From Marinilabiliaceae bacterium UBA5213 (GTDB taxonomy: Bacteria; Bacteroidota; Bacteroidia; Bacteroidales; Marinilabiliaceae): a stretch of 21,693 nt of DNA. The stretch spans positions 1 to 21,693 of the forward strand of contig DHVH01000143.1 in assembly GCA_002412555.1 (NCBI GenBank), read 5' to 3'. The translations under genes and the position numbers were made by a program. This document shows positions 14,056 through 21,693 of this stretch, piece by piece (the stretch's first letter is position 1; the number at the start of each line of letters is the position of its first letter). Below the pieces are notes generated by a model, which was not told the DNA's origin, did no database searches, and saw nothing but the letters and a program-made list of their open reading frames with translations.

Positions 14056-16761
14056 TTATTTCACCGCAGCCTGAGCAGCAGCCAGACGAGCAATAGGCAC
14101 CCTGTATGGAGAGCAACTTACGTAGTCCATTCCCACAGTGTGACAGAACTCAACAGAAGAAGGTTCTCCTCCGTGCTCTCCACAAATACCTACTTTAAGG
14201 TCTGATTTAACTGAGCGCCCCTTCTGGGTACCCATGTGTACAAGCTGGCCTACACCTTCTTGATCCAATACCTGGAAAGGATCATGCTTCAGAATTCCTT
14301 TATCCATATAAATGGGAAGGAATGTGCCGGCATCATCACGCGAATAACCGAAAGTCATTTGCGTCAAGTCATTGGTTCCAAAAGAAAAGAAATCGGCCTC
14401 TACAGCAATCAAATCGGCGGTTAGTGCAGCGCGAGGAATTTCAATCATGGTACCTACCAGATAGTCGATTTTATCGCCACGCTCCTTGAACACAGTTTCA
14501 GCGGTGGCGCGAATAATGTCCGCCTGCAATTTAAATTCTTTCAGCGTACCAATCAATGGCACCATGATTTCGGGACGGGCATCAACGCCTTTGGCTTTAA
14601 GATTCAAGGCAGCCTCAATAATGGCACGTGCCTGCATTTCAGTAATTTCAGGATAGGTATTCCCCAAACGGCAACCACGGTGTCCCAACATAGGGTTGAA
14701 CTCTTCCAGAGAATCTACCTTAGCTTTTATCACATCAACGCTCACCCCCATCTCCAGAGCCAACTCTTTTTGAGTGGCCAATTGGTGAGGCACAAACTCA
14801 TGCAATGGTGGATCTAGCAGTCGCACCGTCACACCATAGCCAGCCATGGCTTCAAAAATACCTTCAAAATCTTCACGCTGATATGGCAATAATTTAGCCA
14901 ACGCACGCTTGCGCCCCTCCGTACTTGAGGCTAAAATCATTTCGCGCATGGCCTTAATACGGGCACCTTCGAAAAACATATGCTCAGTCCGGCATAGTCC
15001 GATTCCTTTGGCGCCAAAATCACGGGCCACCTGAGCATCTTTGGGTGAATCAGCATTGGTACGGACAGTCATTTTGGTAAATTTCTCGGCCAAGTCCATT
15101 ATCAATCCAAAATCACCACTCATTTCAGGTTTGCGGGTTTGCACCTTACCTTCATAGACTTCTCCACTGGTACCGTTCAATGAAATCCAGGCGCCTTCCT
15201 CGTAAACTTTTCCGTCAATCGTAAGCGTACGGGTTTTGTAGTCAATTTTCAAGGCTCCCGCGCCCGACACACAACACTTACCCATTCCGCGTGCTACAAC
15301 AGCAGCGTGGGAGGTCATACCACCTCTGGCCGTTAAAATACCTCGGGCAATGTTCATGCCTTCCAAATCTTCGGGAGATGTTTCTATGCGAACAAGAATG
15401 CTGTGCTCAAATTTGGCCGCTTCATCGGCAAAAAATACAATTTGTCCGGTAGCAGCCCCAGGAGAAGCTGGCAATCCTTTGGCCAACACATTGGCCGAAC
15501 GGATGGCAACCGTATCAAAAACAGGGTGCAATAATTCGTCCAGTTTTATGGCTTCTAGACGCAACAAGGCTGTTTTATCATCTATCTTTTTATCGCGTAA
15601 CAAATCCATGGCTATTTTTACCATAGCCGCACCCGTACGCTTTCCATTTCTGGTTTGCAGTATCCAAAGCTTGCCTGATTGGATTGTAAATTCCATATCC
15701 TGCATATCTTTATAGTGGTCTTCCAATTTTTGCTGAACCACATTGAGTTCCTTATATAGCTCAGGCATGGTTTCTTCCAGCGAAGGAAATTTGGCTTTAC
15801 GATCTTCCTCAGATACACTTTGAAGACTCGCCCAACGACGGCTTCCTTCAAGGGTGATTTCCTGGGGCGTCCGTGTTCCGGCCACCACGTCTTCACCCTG
15901 GGCATTGATCAGGTATTCACCATTAAACACATCTTCACCAGTTGCTGCATCGCGTGTAAACGCAACACCTGTGGCAGATGTATTACCCATATTTCCGAAA
16001 ACCATGGACTGTACATTCACAGCAGTTCCCCATTCATCAGGGATGTTGTTCAATCGGCGGTAATAGTTGGCACGAGGATTGGTCCAGCTGTCGAACACGG
16101 CCATAACTGCGCCCCATAACTGCTCCCAGGCTGAAGCAGGAAAATCACGACCAGTCTGATCTTTCACCGCTTTCTTAAATTTCACTACCAATTCTCTCAA
16201 ATCATCAACAGTCAACTCAGTGTCGAGCTCAACACCCTTGGCCTCCTTCATCTCATCCATGATTAACTCAAAGGGGTCGATGGCTTCTTTGGACTCAGGT
16301 TTCATACCTAACACCACATCACCATACATTTGCACAAAGCGGCGATACGAATCCCAGGCAAACCATTCGTTACCCGATTTGATAGCGATACCTTTCACGG
16401 CATCATCATTCAATCCCAAGTTAAGGATGGTGTCCATCATACCAGGCATTGAAGCTCTGGCACCTGAACGTACCGAAACCAACAAAGGGTTATTGGAATC
16501 ACCAAATTTGGTATCTGTCAGTTTTTCAATATTGGAAATAGCTGCTTCAACTTCAGCTTTCAAAAGCTCTACTACTTTTTCTTGTCCCAATTGATTGTAC
16601 TCAGTACAGACCTCTGTAGTAATTGTAAATCCCGGAGGCACAGGCACTCCAATAAGATTCATCTCAGCCAGGTTGGCTCCTTTTCCTCCAAGCAGATTTT
16701 TCATATCTGCTTTTCCTTCGGCTTTACCGTTCCCGAAGGTATAAACACGCTTTTTGCTCAT
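14056..16761 (-). CDS. ppdK: Pyruvate, phosphate dikinase
   Basis: 901-residue enzyme, close to the usual 870-910, that interconverts pyruvate, ATP and phosphate with phosphoenolpyruvate, AMP and pyrophosphate in the cytoplasm. The N-terminal ATP-grasp region has GGKGANLAEM (25-34) and VRSGARASMPGMMDT (97-111). The swivelling phosphohistidine domain has ARGGMTSHAAVVARG (478-492) with catalytic His485. The C-terminal TIM barrel has RTEHMFF, LGHRGCRLG, FSFGTNDLTQMTFG and GICGEHGG with the proton-donating cysteine. In anaerobic Bacteroidota it can serve glycolysis (PPi-dependent pyruvate formation) or gluconeogenesis. The ATG at 16761 is firm. It has its own terminator and a 325-base upstream region, so it is likely monocistronic. 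Confidence 0.98.
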   Translation of the reverse strand: MSKKRVYTFGNGKAEGKADMKNLLGGKGANLAEMNLIGVPVPPGFTITTEVCTEYNQLGQEKVVELLKAEVEAAISNIEKLTDTKFGDSNNPLLVSVRSGARASMPGMMDTILNLGLNDDAVKGIAIKSGNEWFAWDSYRRFVQMYGDVVLGMKPESKEAIDPFELIMDEMKEAKGVELDTELTVDDLRELVVKFKKAVKDQTGRDFPASAWEQLWGAVMAVFDSWTNPRANYYRRLNNIPDEWGTAVNVQSMVFGNMGNTSATGVAFTRDAATGEDVFNGEYLINAQGEDVVAGTRTPQEITLEGSRRWASLQSVSEEDRKAKFPSLEETMPELYKELNVVQQKLEDHYKDMQDMEFTIQSGKLWILQTRNGKRTGAAMVKIAMDLLRDKKIDDKTALLRLEAIKLDELLHPVFDTVAIRSANVLAKGLPASPGAATGQIVFFADEAAKFEHSILVRIETSPEDLEGMNIARGILTARGGMTSHAAVVARGMGKCCVSGAGALKIDYKTRTLTIDGKVYEEGAWISLNGTSGEVYEGKVQTRKPEMSGDFGLIMDLAEKFTKMTVRTNADSPKDAQVARDFGAKGIGLCRTEHMFFEGARIKAMREMILASSTEGRKRALAKLLPYQREDFEGIFEAMAGYGVTVRLLDPPLHEFVPHQLATQKELALEMGVSVDVIKAKVDSLEEFNPMLGHRGCRLGNTYPEITEMQARAIIEAALNLKAKGVDARPEIMVPLIGTLKEFKLQADIIRATAETVFKERGDKIDYLVGTMIEIPRAALTADLIAVEADFFSFGTNDLTQMTFGYSRDDAGTFLPIYMDKGILKHDPFQVLDQEGVGQLVHMGTQKGRSVKSDLKVGICGEHGGEPSSVEFCHTVGMDYVSCSPYRVPIARLAAAQAAVK

Positions 16762-17086
16762 AACTGTTTCTCTGTTTTTGAATTATCGAGTTAATAATAT
16801 CGTCTACATACAAATAAACTGATTTTTTTTCGTTTTTTAACTATCCAAAGCACATCACTTTTCTTTATTTAATGTTACCATCAGGACAACAACACCAATA
16901 AAAACAACAGAAATACAGCCTATGCTAACAAAACACAAATTTTACTAAAAAATACAGTGATATGAATTAAATCCAAAAAAAAGACGGGCATTTTCAGCCA
17001 GTCTCTTTTTAATCCAATAGGACAGCATCTTGAACAACACTGCCTTCATAAACATCTATTATCAGGGTACAAAGCCCCTCCTGAAT
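16762..17086. other. Intergenic region: DHOD-like terminator and ppdK leader/promoter
   Basis: 325 bases with no credible gene. The right part holds the terminator at 16975-17010. The left part is AT-rich and must hold the ppdK promoter; the best -7 candidate on the minus strand is TTTATTTG (16818-16811), one base off TAnnTTTG, with a TTTG 27 bases further upstream, longer than the usual spacing. No riboswitch-like structure was recognised. Confidence 0.55.
16975..17010 (-). terminator. Probable terminator of the DHOD-like gene
   Basis: On the minus strand: AGAC-T-GGC, loop TGAAAAT, GCC-C-GTCT, then TTTTTT. An 8-position stem with one internal mismatch and A/T-rich flanks that lengthen it, about 77 bases past the stop codon. 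Confidence 0.75.
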
Positions 17087-18097
17087 TTAATTAACAGGAT
17101 ACTTATTGATATACTCTTTCGCCTTCATCAGGAAATCTACATACTGAGCGCGTTGGTAAGCATGTGGTTCCTTAAGTCTTTCTTTTGACAACTTGCCTTT
17201 AAAGTCACTTAATGATTGATAGCCTTTTTGCTGCATCCAACCGTTGATTTCATCCAACATGCGGGAAATAACGTGAGTGCCATTTTTATAAATGGTACTC
17301 ACCACCTGAACCGCATCGGCACCTGCCAGGAGTGCTGCAACAATATCTTTCCCATCCAGAAAGCCGGTATTGGCACACAGTGATCCCTTAACTTGTCGGG
17401 ATAACAACCCCATGTAGCGCAGCGAAAGTCGGTTATCGCCATCCTGACTTAAATTGTAGGGCATTTCAAGGGTTTCATCCCAAATATTAATATCTGGCTG
17501 AAACAGCCTGTTAAACAGCACAAAACCAGAAGCACCGGCGCCATCCAACTTTTTAATGAACGACAAGGGATTGGTATAATAGGGACTTAATTTTACAGAG
17601 ACCGGAATTTTAACCTTTGCGATGACTCTTTTTAAAATCTCCACCTGTTCATCTTCTATACTCCCGGGCGTTTGTTGTGCATCTGTTATGGTTGAATAGA
17701 AGTTAAGCTCAAGGGCATCAATGCCTGTACCAGCCAAATGCTGTGCGTATTCATCCCAACTCTCTTTGTAAAGGCAGTTAAGACTAGCTATTACAGGAAT
17801 GAACAGTGCTTCTTTAAGCGCCTTAAGTGCCATCAAGTGGGCTTTGGGCCCAGAGTGCTTGATGTCGGGAAACAGATTGATCATTTCCGCATGTCGGTCG
17901 TCATACTCATGCATGTCGTCGTGCATCTGAGCCGCTTCCAAATGCAGTTGCTCCTCAAACAAGGATTTATAAACGATGGCTGAAACACCAGCTTCCTGCA
18001 GCTCCAATGCCTTCTTCACATCTGTTGAGAGGTTTGAAGCACCGGCAATAATTGGGTTTTTCAACCTCAGTCCAAGGTAGTTAATTGAAAGGTCCAT
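17087..18097 (-). CDS. Dihydroorotate dehydrogenase-like flavoprotein
   Basis: 336-residue TIM-barrel flavoprotein. The opening MDLSINYLGLRLKNPIIAGA, the barrel strands VIASLNC (102-108), PVSVKLSP (165-172) and GFVLFNR (191-197), and the phosphate-binding C-terminal region TGFLDGKDIVAALLAGADAV (244-263) are those of class 1 dihydroorotate dehydrogenases. However, the ELNxSCPN segment that carries the catalytic cysteine in class 1A enzymes reads ELNFYSTITD here (130-139), so it is probably not a PyrD. Related DHOD-like proteins are commonly next to pyruvate:ferredoxin oxidoreductase genes, and here nifJ lies 2.1 kb away on the same strand. A redox role linked to ferredoxin is possible but unproven. 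Start ATG at 18097 is clear; the 3' side has a terminator. Confidence 0.85.
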   Translation of the reverse strand: MDLSINYLGLRLKNPIIAGASNLSTDVKKALELQEAGVSAIVYKSLFEEQLHLEAAQMHDDMHEYDDRHAEMINLFPDIKHSGPKAHLMALKALKEALFIPVIASLNCLYKESWDEYAQHLAGTGIDALELNFYSTITDAQQTPGSIEDEQVEILKRVIAKVKIPVSVKLSPYYTNPLSFIKKLDGAGASGFVLFNRLFQPDINIWDETLEMPYNLSQDGDNRLSLRYMGLLSRQVKGSLCANTGFLDGKDIVAALLAGADAVQVVSTIYKNGTHVISRMLDEINGWMQQKGYQSLSDFKGKLSKERLKEPHAYQRAQYVDFLMKAKEYINKYPVN

Positions 18098-18267
18098 ATA
18101 CAGTTATTTTAATGGTTACAAATCTCAACTTACGAATAAAGAATTGAAATTGAAAATTTCTTTGACAGATGGCAGTGATTAAAGTTCACATAACCCTGAC
18201 AGATAATTGAGAGAATTATTTAGGTAAGTGGAATGACTTCTTTGGACCAATTAGAAATAACGGTATA

Positions 18268-19017
18268 TTGCCCTCGAAATTAAATCTGTCAGAAATATCC
18301 AACCAGCCACTACTCCATTCCTTCTTGGTCAGGATAAAAAAGCACGGCCTGCTTGTTTCAGGCCAATACAACCACTTAAAAAAGCAGGTAAAATGCAAGG
18401 CCTCTTGGTATGGCAATAAATACGGCGGTTTTTATGCCTGTCCAGACCGGCTAAACGCGCAATCCATAGTCTATTCCTTTGGAATTGGGAGGGACATTTC
18501 TTTTGATGAGGCCATGATCGATCGCCATCAATGCCAGGTCTTTGGCTTTGACCCTACGCCTAACTCAATCACCTGAATAATGGAAACCCCTGCCCCTTAA
18601 ATATTCCATTTTTTCCCATACGGATTGGGAAACAAAGACAGCGTTGAACAACTCTTTTTGCCCAAAAACCCCAATAAAATCTCAGGCAGCCTTGTGGATC
18701 AAAGCAACGTTTCCACTACACACACGGTGCCGGTTGAAATTAAAACACTCAACACTCTTTCAGCCAATCTGGGGCATGCTTGCATTGATGTATTAATAAT
18801 GGATATTGAAGGTTCTGAACATGAAGTCATCGACTCCATTATCAACAGCCAGCTGACCATTCATCAATTGCTTATCGAGTTTCACGATCGCCTGTTCGAT
18901 GAGGGCTATTTAAAAACCCAAAATGCCATTAAAAAATTAAACAAGGCCGGATACAAAGTTTTTGCCGTATCAGACTGTCACCGGGAAGTTTCATTTATTA
19001 AAACACATAACATTTGA
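18268..19017 (+). pseudogene. FkbM-family methyltransferase broken by two in-frame stop codons
   Basis: Read straight through, one frame encodes an FkbM-type SAM methyltransferase of about 250 residues. YGGFYACPDRLN, IVYSFGIGRDISFDEA and VFGFDPTP form the SAM-binding half; KISGSLVDQSNVS, IDVLIMDIEGSEHEVIDSI, QLLIEFHDRLF and KAGYKVFAVSD form the catalytic half. The halves are split by TGA at 18574-18576 and TAA at 18598-18600, with no frameshift and normal spacing. Between the stops the frame reads IMETPAP and then IFHFFPYGLGNKDS, as expected for this family, so the likely ancestral codons were Trp (TGG) and Lys or similar. No in-frame ATG precedes the conserved region; the nearest initiation codon is TTG at 18268, so the start may also be lost. 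Family members O-methylate sugars or other secondary metabolites. A sequencing error is possible but would need two events. Confidence 0.8.
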
Positions 19018-19061
19018 CAATACTGGAGACTAAAAGGTTTAGGCGCGCATCAATTATAGTT

Positions 19062-19856
19062 CTAGGCTTTCTCCCCTACAACCACGCCATATTCTTTATC
19101 GGTTGAATAAACTATTTTGAACCCAGCCTCAGCGACCTCCTTATCAGCGGTTCCTTGTGGAAAGTAGTGGCCAAATTCACGAAAGATGATATCACCATGT
19201 TCCACCTTTTCCTTTTTAAAGAGTTGGGACATTTTGTTACCAATTCGGTAAACGCGCTCCAAATTTAACCTGCAAAACCTGTAAGGCCAATAGGATACCA
19301 ATATCCTGCCATTGGGATTTAATAGTGCAAGCCCATCCTTAAGAAGCTTCACCCGCTTCTCAGTTCCGCGAATATGGTTATAGGCTCCCCAGCCTATAAT
19401 TACAGCGTCGTATAGTCGATCTGATTCAGGAAAAGCATCCGGCTTAACCGGAAGAATGGATATAGGCATTCCTTCATTTTTAAAAAATAAATTTCCATAT
19501 TCACGGAGGTTTTGGTTGTATTCATAGGGATGAACCTCATACCCCATTTTATGCAAATAGTAAGCCTCTCGTCCCCCACCTACAGCAATAATCAGAATTG
19601 TTCTGACCTCTGAAAAACATTTCTCCACAACTTCCTCTTCCCAGTTAAAGATCTTTCTGTTATGCTCATCCGTAAAGTATTTCTTCGACTGATTATATCT
19701 CAATTCATCAATCTTCTGTAGATCTTTTCTGTTGAAAAAACTAATCAGAAAACCAATTATTACACTATGGCTAAAAGAATACAATCTCCGTGGCCAGACC
19801 CTATTCTCAAACAAAAAATAAAAGAAATTATTAAGGTGAAAATACATCAGTGCCAT
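19062..19856 (-). CDS. Class I SAM-dependent methyltransferase
   Basis: Predicted 264-residue protein from the ATG at 19856; the frame also opens at a TTG two codons earlier. The SAM-binding glycine loop is ILIIAVGGGREAYYL (87-101), the acidic strand-2 residue is Glu112 in VHPYEYNQNL, and YDAVIIGWGAYNHI (149-162) with GRILVSYWPYR follow as motifs II and III. The first 45 residues are aromatic and hydrophobic (MYFHLNNFFYFLFENRVWPRR and FSHSVIIGFLISFF), suggesting membrane association, which would suit a lipid-linked or surface glycan substrate. It converges on the FkbM pseudogene, with 44 bases between them. An exact TATTTTTG element lies 58 bases upstream. The substrate is not identifiable. 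Confidence 0.8.
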   Translation of the reverse strand: MALMYFHLNNFFYFLFENRVWPRRLYSFSHSVIIGFLISFFNRKDLQKIDELRYNQSKKYFTDEHNRKIFNWEEEVVEKCFSEVRTILIIAVGGGREAYYLHKMGYEVHPYEYNQNLREYGNLFFKNEGMPISILPVKPDAFPESDRLYDAVIIGWGAYNHIRGTEKRVKLLKDGLALLNPNGRILVSYWPYRFCRLNLERVYRIGNKMSQLFKKEKVEHGDIIFREFGHYFPQGTADKEVAEAGFKIVYSTDKEYGVVVGEKA

Positions 19857-19914
19857 ATACAATTCGTTTTTTAATTAAAAATTATCAAGCAAATAAAGAA
19901 CAATAAACGGAATG

Positions 19915-19922
19915 CAAAAATA
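19915..19922 (-). promoter_or_regulatory. Candidate Bacteroidota -7 element for the methyltransferase gene
   Basis: The minus strand reads TATTTTTG, an exact TAnnTTTG match, 58 bases before the ATG at 19856. No -33 TTTG at standard spacing is seen; the surroundings are A/T-rich, so chance matches are likelier here. Confidence 0.3.
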
Positions 19923-20106
19923 AAATACATGAATCCATATTTATTTTTGACGTAGGTGGATTTTTTTTACTGAATAAGAAAACTCTTTTTAGGTGCATCA
20001 CCAGTTTTATCACCTGTTTAGGCCGTATAACCCCCTGGCAACTTCGGCTCAGCTCCACAGGTTTTCAACTGTCAATGCTGCATGATGAAAAAACATCACC
20101 CAAGCT

Positions 20107-20129
20107 CGGCGAAGTTTTTAACTTCGTCG
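20107..20129. repeat. 10-bp inverted repeat (hairpin)
   Basis: CGGCGAAGTT (20107-20116), loop TTT, AACTTCGTCG (20120-20129), with one G-T pair. No U-tract follows on either strand, so it is not a standard terminator. The upstream ACTTCG at 20041-20046 could pair with the same left arm, giving two alternative folds. Confidence 0.6.
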
Positions 20130-20166
20130 CATCTTCTCAGACATTTTCAACTGCCATTATTGTAAT

Positions 20167-20202
20167 AAAAAAGGGGTGATCTCAACAGACCACCCCTTTT
20201 TT
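20167..20202 (-). terminator. Rho-independent terminator of nifJ
   Basis: On the minus strand AAAAAAGGGGTGGTC, loop TGTTGA, GATCACCCCTTTTTT: a 15-position stem with one G-U pair and a run of U on its 3' arm, 18 bases after the nifJ stop codon. The A/T symmetry could allow action in both directions. Confidence 0.92.
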
Positions 20203-20220
20203 ATCACTCCAAAATGGTTG

Positions 20221-21693
20221 CTACTCAACCACTTTGTAATCTATCTCAGCCAAACGCTTGTAAGTACTGTAACGCCACTTGGCATTGGTTTCTGCAGCTA
20301 CAAACAACTCCTTGGCCGCTTCAGGGAAGGCTTTCATCAATGAGGTATAGCGCACCTCGCCTTTCAGGAAGCTTTGGAACATGCTCCAATCGGGCTCCTT
20401 GGAATCCAATACAAATGGATTCTTGCCTTCCTGCTCCAACATTGGGTTGTAGCGGAACAAAGACCAGTAGCCAGCTTCAACCGCCAGTTTGGTTTCGTTC
20501 TGAGCACCACCCATACCACCACGCAGACCGTGGTTGATACATGGCGAGTAAGCAATGATCAAAGATGGACCAGGATAAGCTTCAGCCTCTTTCAATGCCT
20601 TGAAATACTGAGCCTGGTTGGCGCCCATACCCACCTGAGCCACATAAACGTAACCATAAGTGGTGGCCATCAGACCAAGGTCTTTCTTACGAATGCGCTT
20701 ACCCGAGGCAGCAAACTTAGCTACAGCACCAACAGGAGTTGATTTGGAGGCCTGACCTCCGGTATTGGAGTACACTTCGGTATCCATCACCAAAATATTC
20801 ACATCCTTACCACTGGCAATAACGTGATCCAGACCACCAAAACCGATGTCATAAGCCCATCCGTCACCACCAAAGATCCAGACGGATTTCTTCACCAGAT
20901 AGTCTTTCAGCTCTGTGATAACCTGAGTCACTTCATGTTTCTCAGTCTCCAGCGCTTTCAAAACAGCATTGGATACTTCGCGGGTCTTGTTACCATCTTC
21001 TTTGGCGGCTATCCATGCTTCAAAAGCTACTTTGGTTGCAGGTGCCACTTCATTCATAGCAGCCTTCATGCGCAGTTCAATACGCTCACGCATTTTTTCA
21101 ATGGCTGTGGCCATACCCATACCGTACTCGGCGTTGTCTTCAAACAAAGAGTTGGCCCAAGCCGGACCGCGACCGTTTTTATCGGTGCAGTAAGGTGTTG
21201 CCGGAGCAGATCCGCCGTAAATGGAAGAACAACCGGTAGCGTTGGCCACCATCATCCGGTCGCCAAACAGCTGCGTAATCAACTTAATGTAAGGTGTTTC
21301 TCCACAACCGGCGCAAGCGCCTGAGAACTCAAACAAAGGCTGAGCAAACTGCGAAGCTTTTACATTAAGCGTTTTATCCTGAATGGTATCCTTAATCGTA
21401 ACTTTTTCGGCCATGTAATCCCAGCGGTCGGTCTGCTCCATCTGACTGTCAAGCGACTTCATAACAAGCGCTTTGGTCTTTGAAGGACAAACTTCGGCAC
21501 AGTTACCACAACCGGTACAGTCCAATACACTCACCTGAATGCGGTACTGCAGACCATCAAAGCCTTTACCATTTGGCTTAAGGGTTGCAGTTCCTTCAGG
21601 GGCACCAGCTAATTCTCTTTCATCCAATAAGAAGGGACGAATAGCAGCATGGGGACAAACATAAGAACACTGGTTACACTGAATACAGTTTTC
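20221..21693 (-). CDS. nifJ: Pyruvate:ferredoxin (flavodoxin) oxidoreductase, C-terminal part (runs off the window)
   Basis: The last 490 residues of the roughly 1,170-1,200-residue enzyme that oxidatively decarboxylates pyruvate to acetyl-CoA and reduces ferredoxin. The frame is open to the window end, so the first visible methionine is internal. Seen in order are the two ferredoxin-type 4Fe-4S motifs CIQCNQCSYVCP (21655-21687) and CTGCGNCAEVCP. Next comes GACAGCGETPY with the cysteines of the proximal cluster, then GDGWAYDIGFGGLDH and DTEVYSNTGGQASKS for thiamine diphosphate binding, and PCINHGLRGGMGG near the C-terminus. This is the fused single-chain (NifJ) form, oxygen-sensitive in most hosts and a sign of anaerobic pyruvate metabolism. 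It ends in a strong terminator. It probably works in the same pyruvate node as ppdK nearby. Confidence 0.97.
   Translation of the reverse strand, partial: ENCIQCNQCSYVCPHAAIRPFLLDERELAGAPEGTATLKPNGKGFDGLQYRIQVSVLDCTGCGNCAEVCPSKTKALVMKSLDSQMEQTDRWDYMAEKVTIKDTIQDKTLNVKASQFAQPLFEFSGACAGCGETPYIKLITQLFGDRMMVANATGCSSIYGGSAPATPYCTDKNGRGPAWANSLFEDNAEYGMGMATAIEKMRERIELRMKAAMNEVAPATKVAFEAWIAAKEDGNKTREVSNAVLKALETEKHEVTQVITELKDYLVKKSVWIFGGDGWAYDIGFGGLDHVIASGKDVNILVMDTEVYSNTGGQASKSTPVGAVAKFAASGKRIRKKDLGLMATTYGYVYVAQVGMGANQAQYFKALKEAEAYPGPSLIIAYSPCINHGLRGGMGGAQNETKLAVEAGYWSLFRYNPMLEQEGKNPFVLDSKEPDWSMFQSFLKGEVRYTSLMKAFPEAAKELFVAAETNAKWRYSTYKRLAEIDYKVVE

Larger units (their letters stand above)
19857..20220. 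other. Hairpin-rich intergenic region between nifJ and the methyltransferase
   Basis: 364 bases without a credible gene. It contains the nifJ terminator (20164-20205), a 10-bp hairpin (20107-20129), a TGATG-A6-CATCA hairpin (20083-20098), two TTTTCAACTG direct repeats (20062-20071 and 20144-20153), three ATCACC copies (19997, 20009, 20095), and a -7 candidate for the methyltransferase (19915-19922). The middle is less AT-rich than the flanks. It could be a structured leader, a small-RNA gene or a relic of a mobile element. Confidence 0.5.

Noticed and set aside
13890..14096. Plus-strand open frame of 68 codons between ruvX and ppdK
   Set aside because: It starts with TTG, runs through the ppdK terminator hairpin and into the antisense of ppdK, and shows no family signature.
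17087..18097. Calling this gene pyrD
   Set aside because: The ELNxSCPN catalytic segment is replaced by ELNFYSTITD, so the biosynthetic activity is not supported.
18574..18576. TGA as a selenocysteine or recoded codon in the FkbM gene
   Set aside because: A TAA follows 24 bases later in the same frame and FkbM proteins have no selenocysteine at this place; inactivation explains both stops more simply.
1..21693. CRISPR array, insertion sequence, phage or tRNA genes
   Set aside because: No regularly spaced repeats, transposase or integrase motifs, or tRNA-like cloverleaf sequence were noticed on either strand.

Overview
The window looks like a chromosomal stretch from an anaerobic or facultatively anaerobic member of the Bacteroidota, probably near the Marinilabiliales or other Bacteroidales. 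This is inferred from gene content: a ruvX-def pair, a pyruvate:ferredoxin oxidoreductase with a dihydroorotate dehydrogenase-like companion, pyruvate phosphate dikinase, and a WxcM/GNAT/DegT sugar cluster typical of the phylum. Ribosome binding sites are weak, several genes start with GTG, and a few start regions carry the Bacteroidota-type -7 element TAnnTTTG. No rRNA, tRNA, insertion sequence or CRISPR array was seen.

Region 1 (1-7778, all minus strand, transcribed right to left) is a tightly packed surface-polysaccharide operon. It starts with an MsbA/PglK-like ABC exporter. Two sugar-nucleotide 3,4-ketoisomerase-like cupins follow, then a short DegT aminotransferase, two tandem left-handed beta-helix acyltransferases, a FemAB/GNAT-type acyltransferase, a full-length FdtB/QdtB-like aminotransferase and two family-2 glycosyltransferases, the last cut by the window edge. 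The set fits making and acylating one or two 3-amino-3,6-dideoxyhexoses from dTDP-4-keto-6-deoxyglucose, then transferring and exporting the product. The dTDP-sugar precursor genes (rmlA, rmlB) are not in the window.

Region 2 (7779-12790) has one plus-strand gene, an NAD(P)-binding oxidoreductase with a C-terminal SAF domain. It converges on a minus-strand operon of three tandem, diverged FemAB/GNAT-like paralogs. A strong hairpin terminator separates that operon from the genes upstream.

Region 3 (12811-18097, minus strand) is housekeeping and central metabolism: ruvX and def, then ppdK with a clear terminator, then a dihydroorotate dehydrogenase-like flavoprotein that lacks the usual catalytic cysteine motif, also with a terminator.

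Region 4 (18098-21693) has a plus-strand FkbM methyltransferase broken by two in-frame stop codons, a minus-strand SAM-dependent methyltransferase, a 364-base hairpin-rich non-coding stretch, and the C-terminal part of nifJ with its terminator. The two methyltransferase loci sit between the DHOD-like gene and nifJ, which are often neighbours in related genomes, so they may be an accessory insertion.

The points most worth a second look are the doubled amino-sugar module, the FemAB triplication and the FkbM pseudogene.
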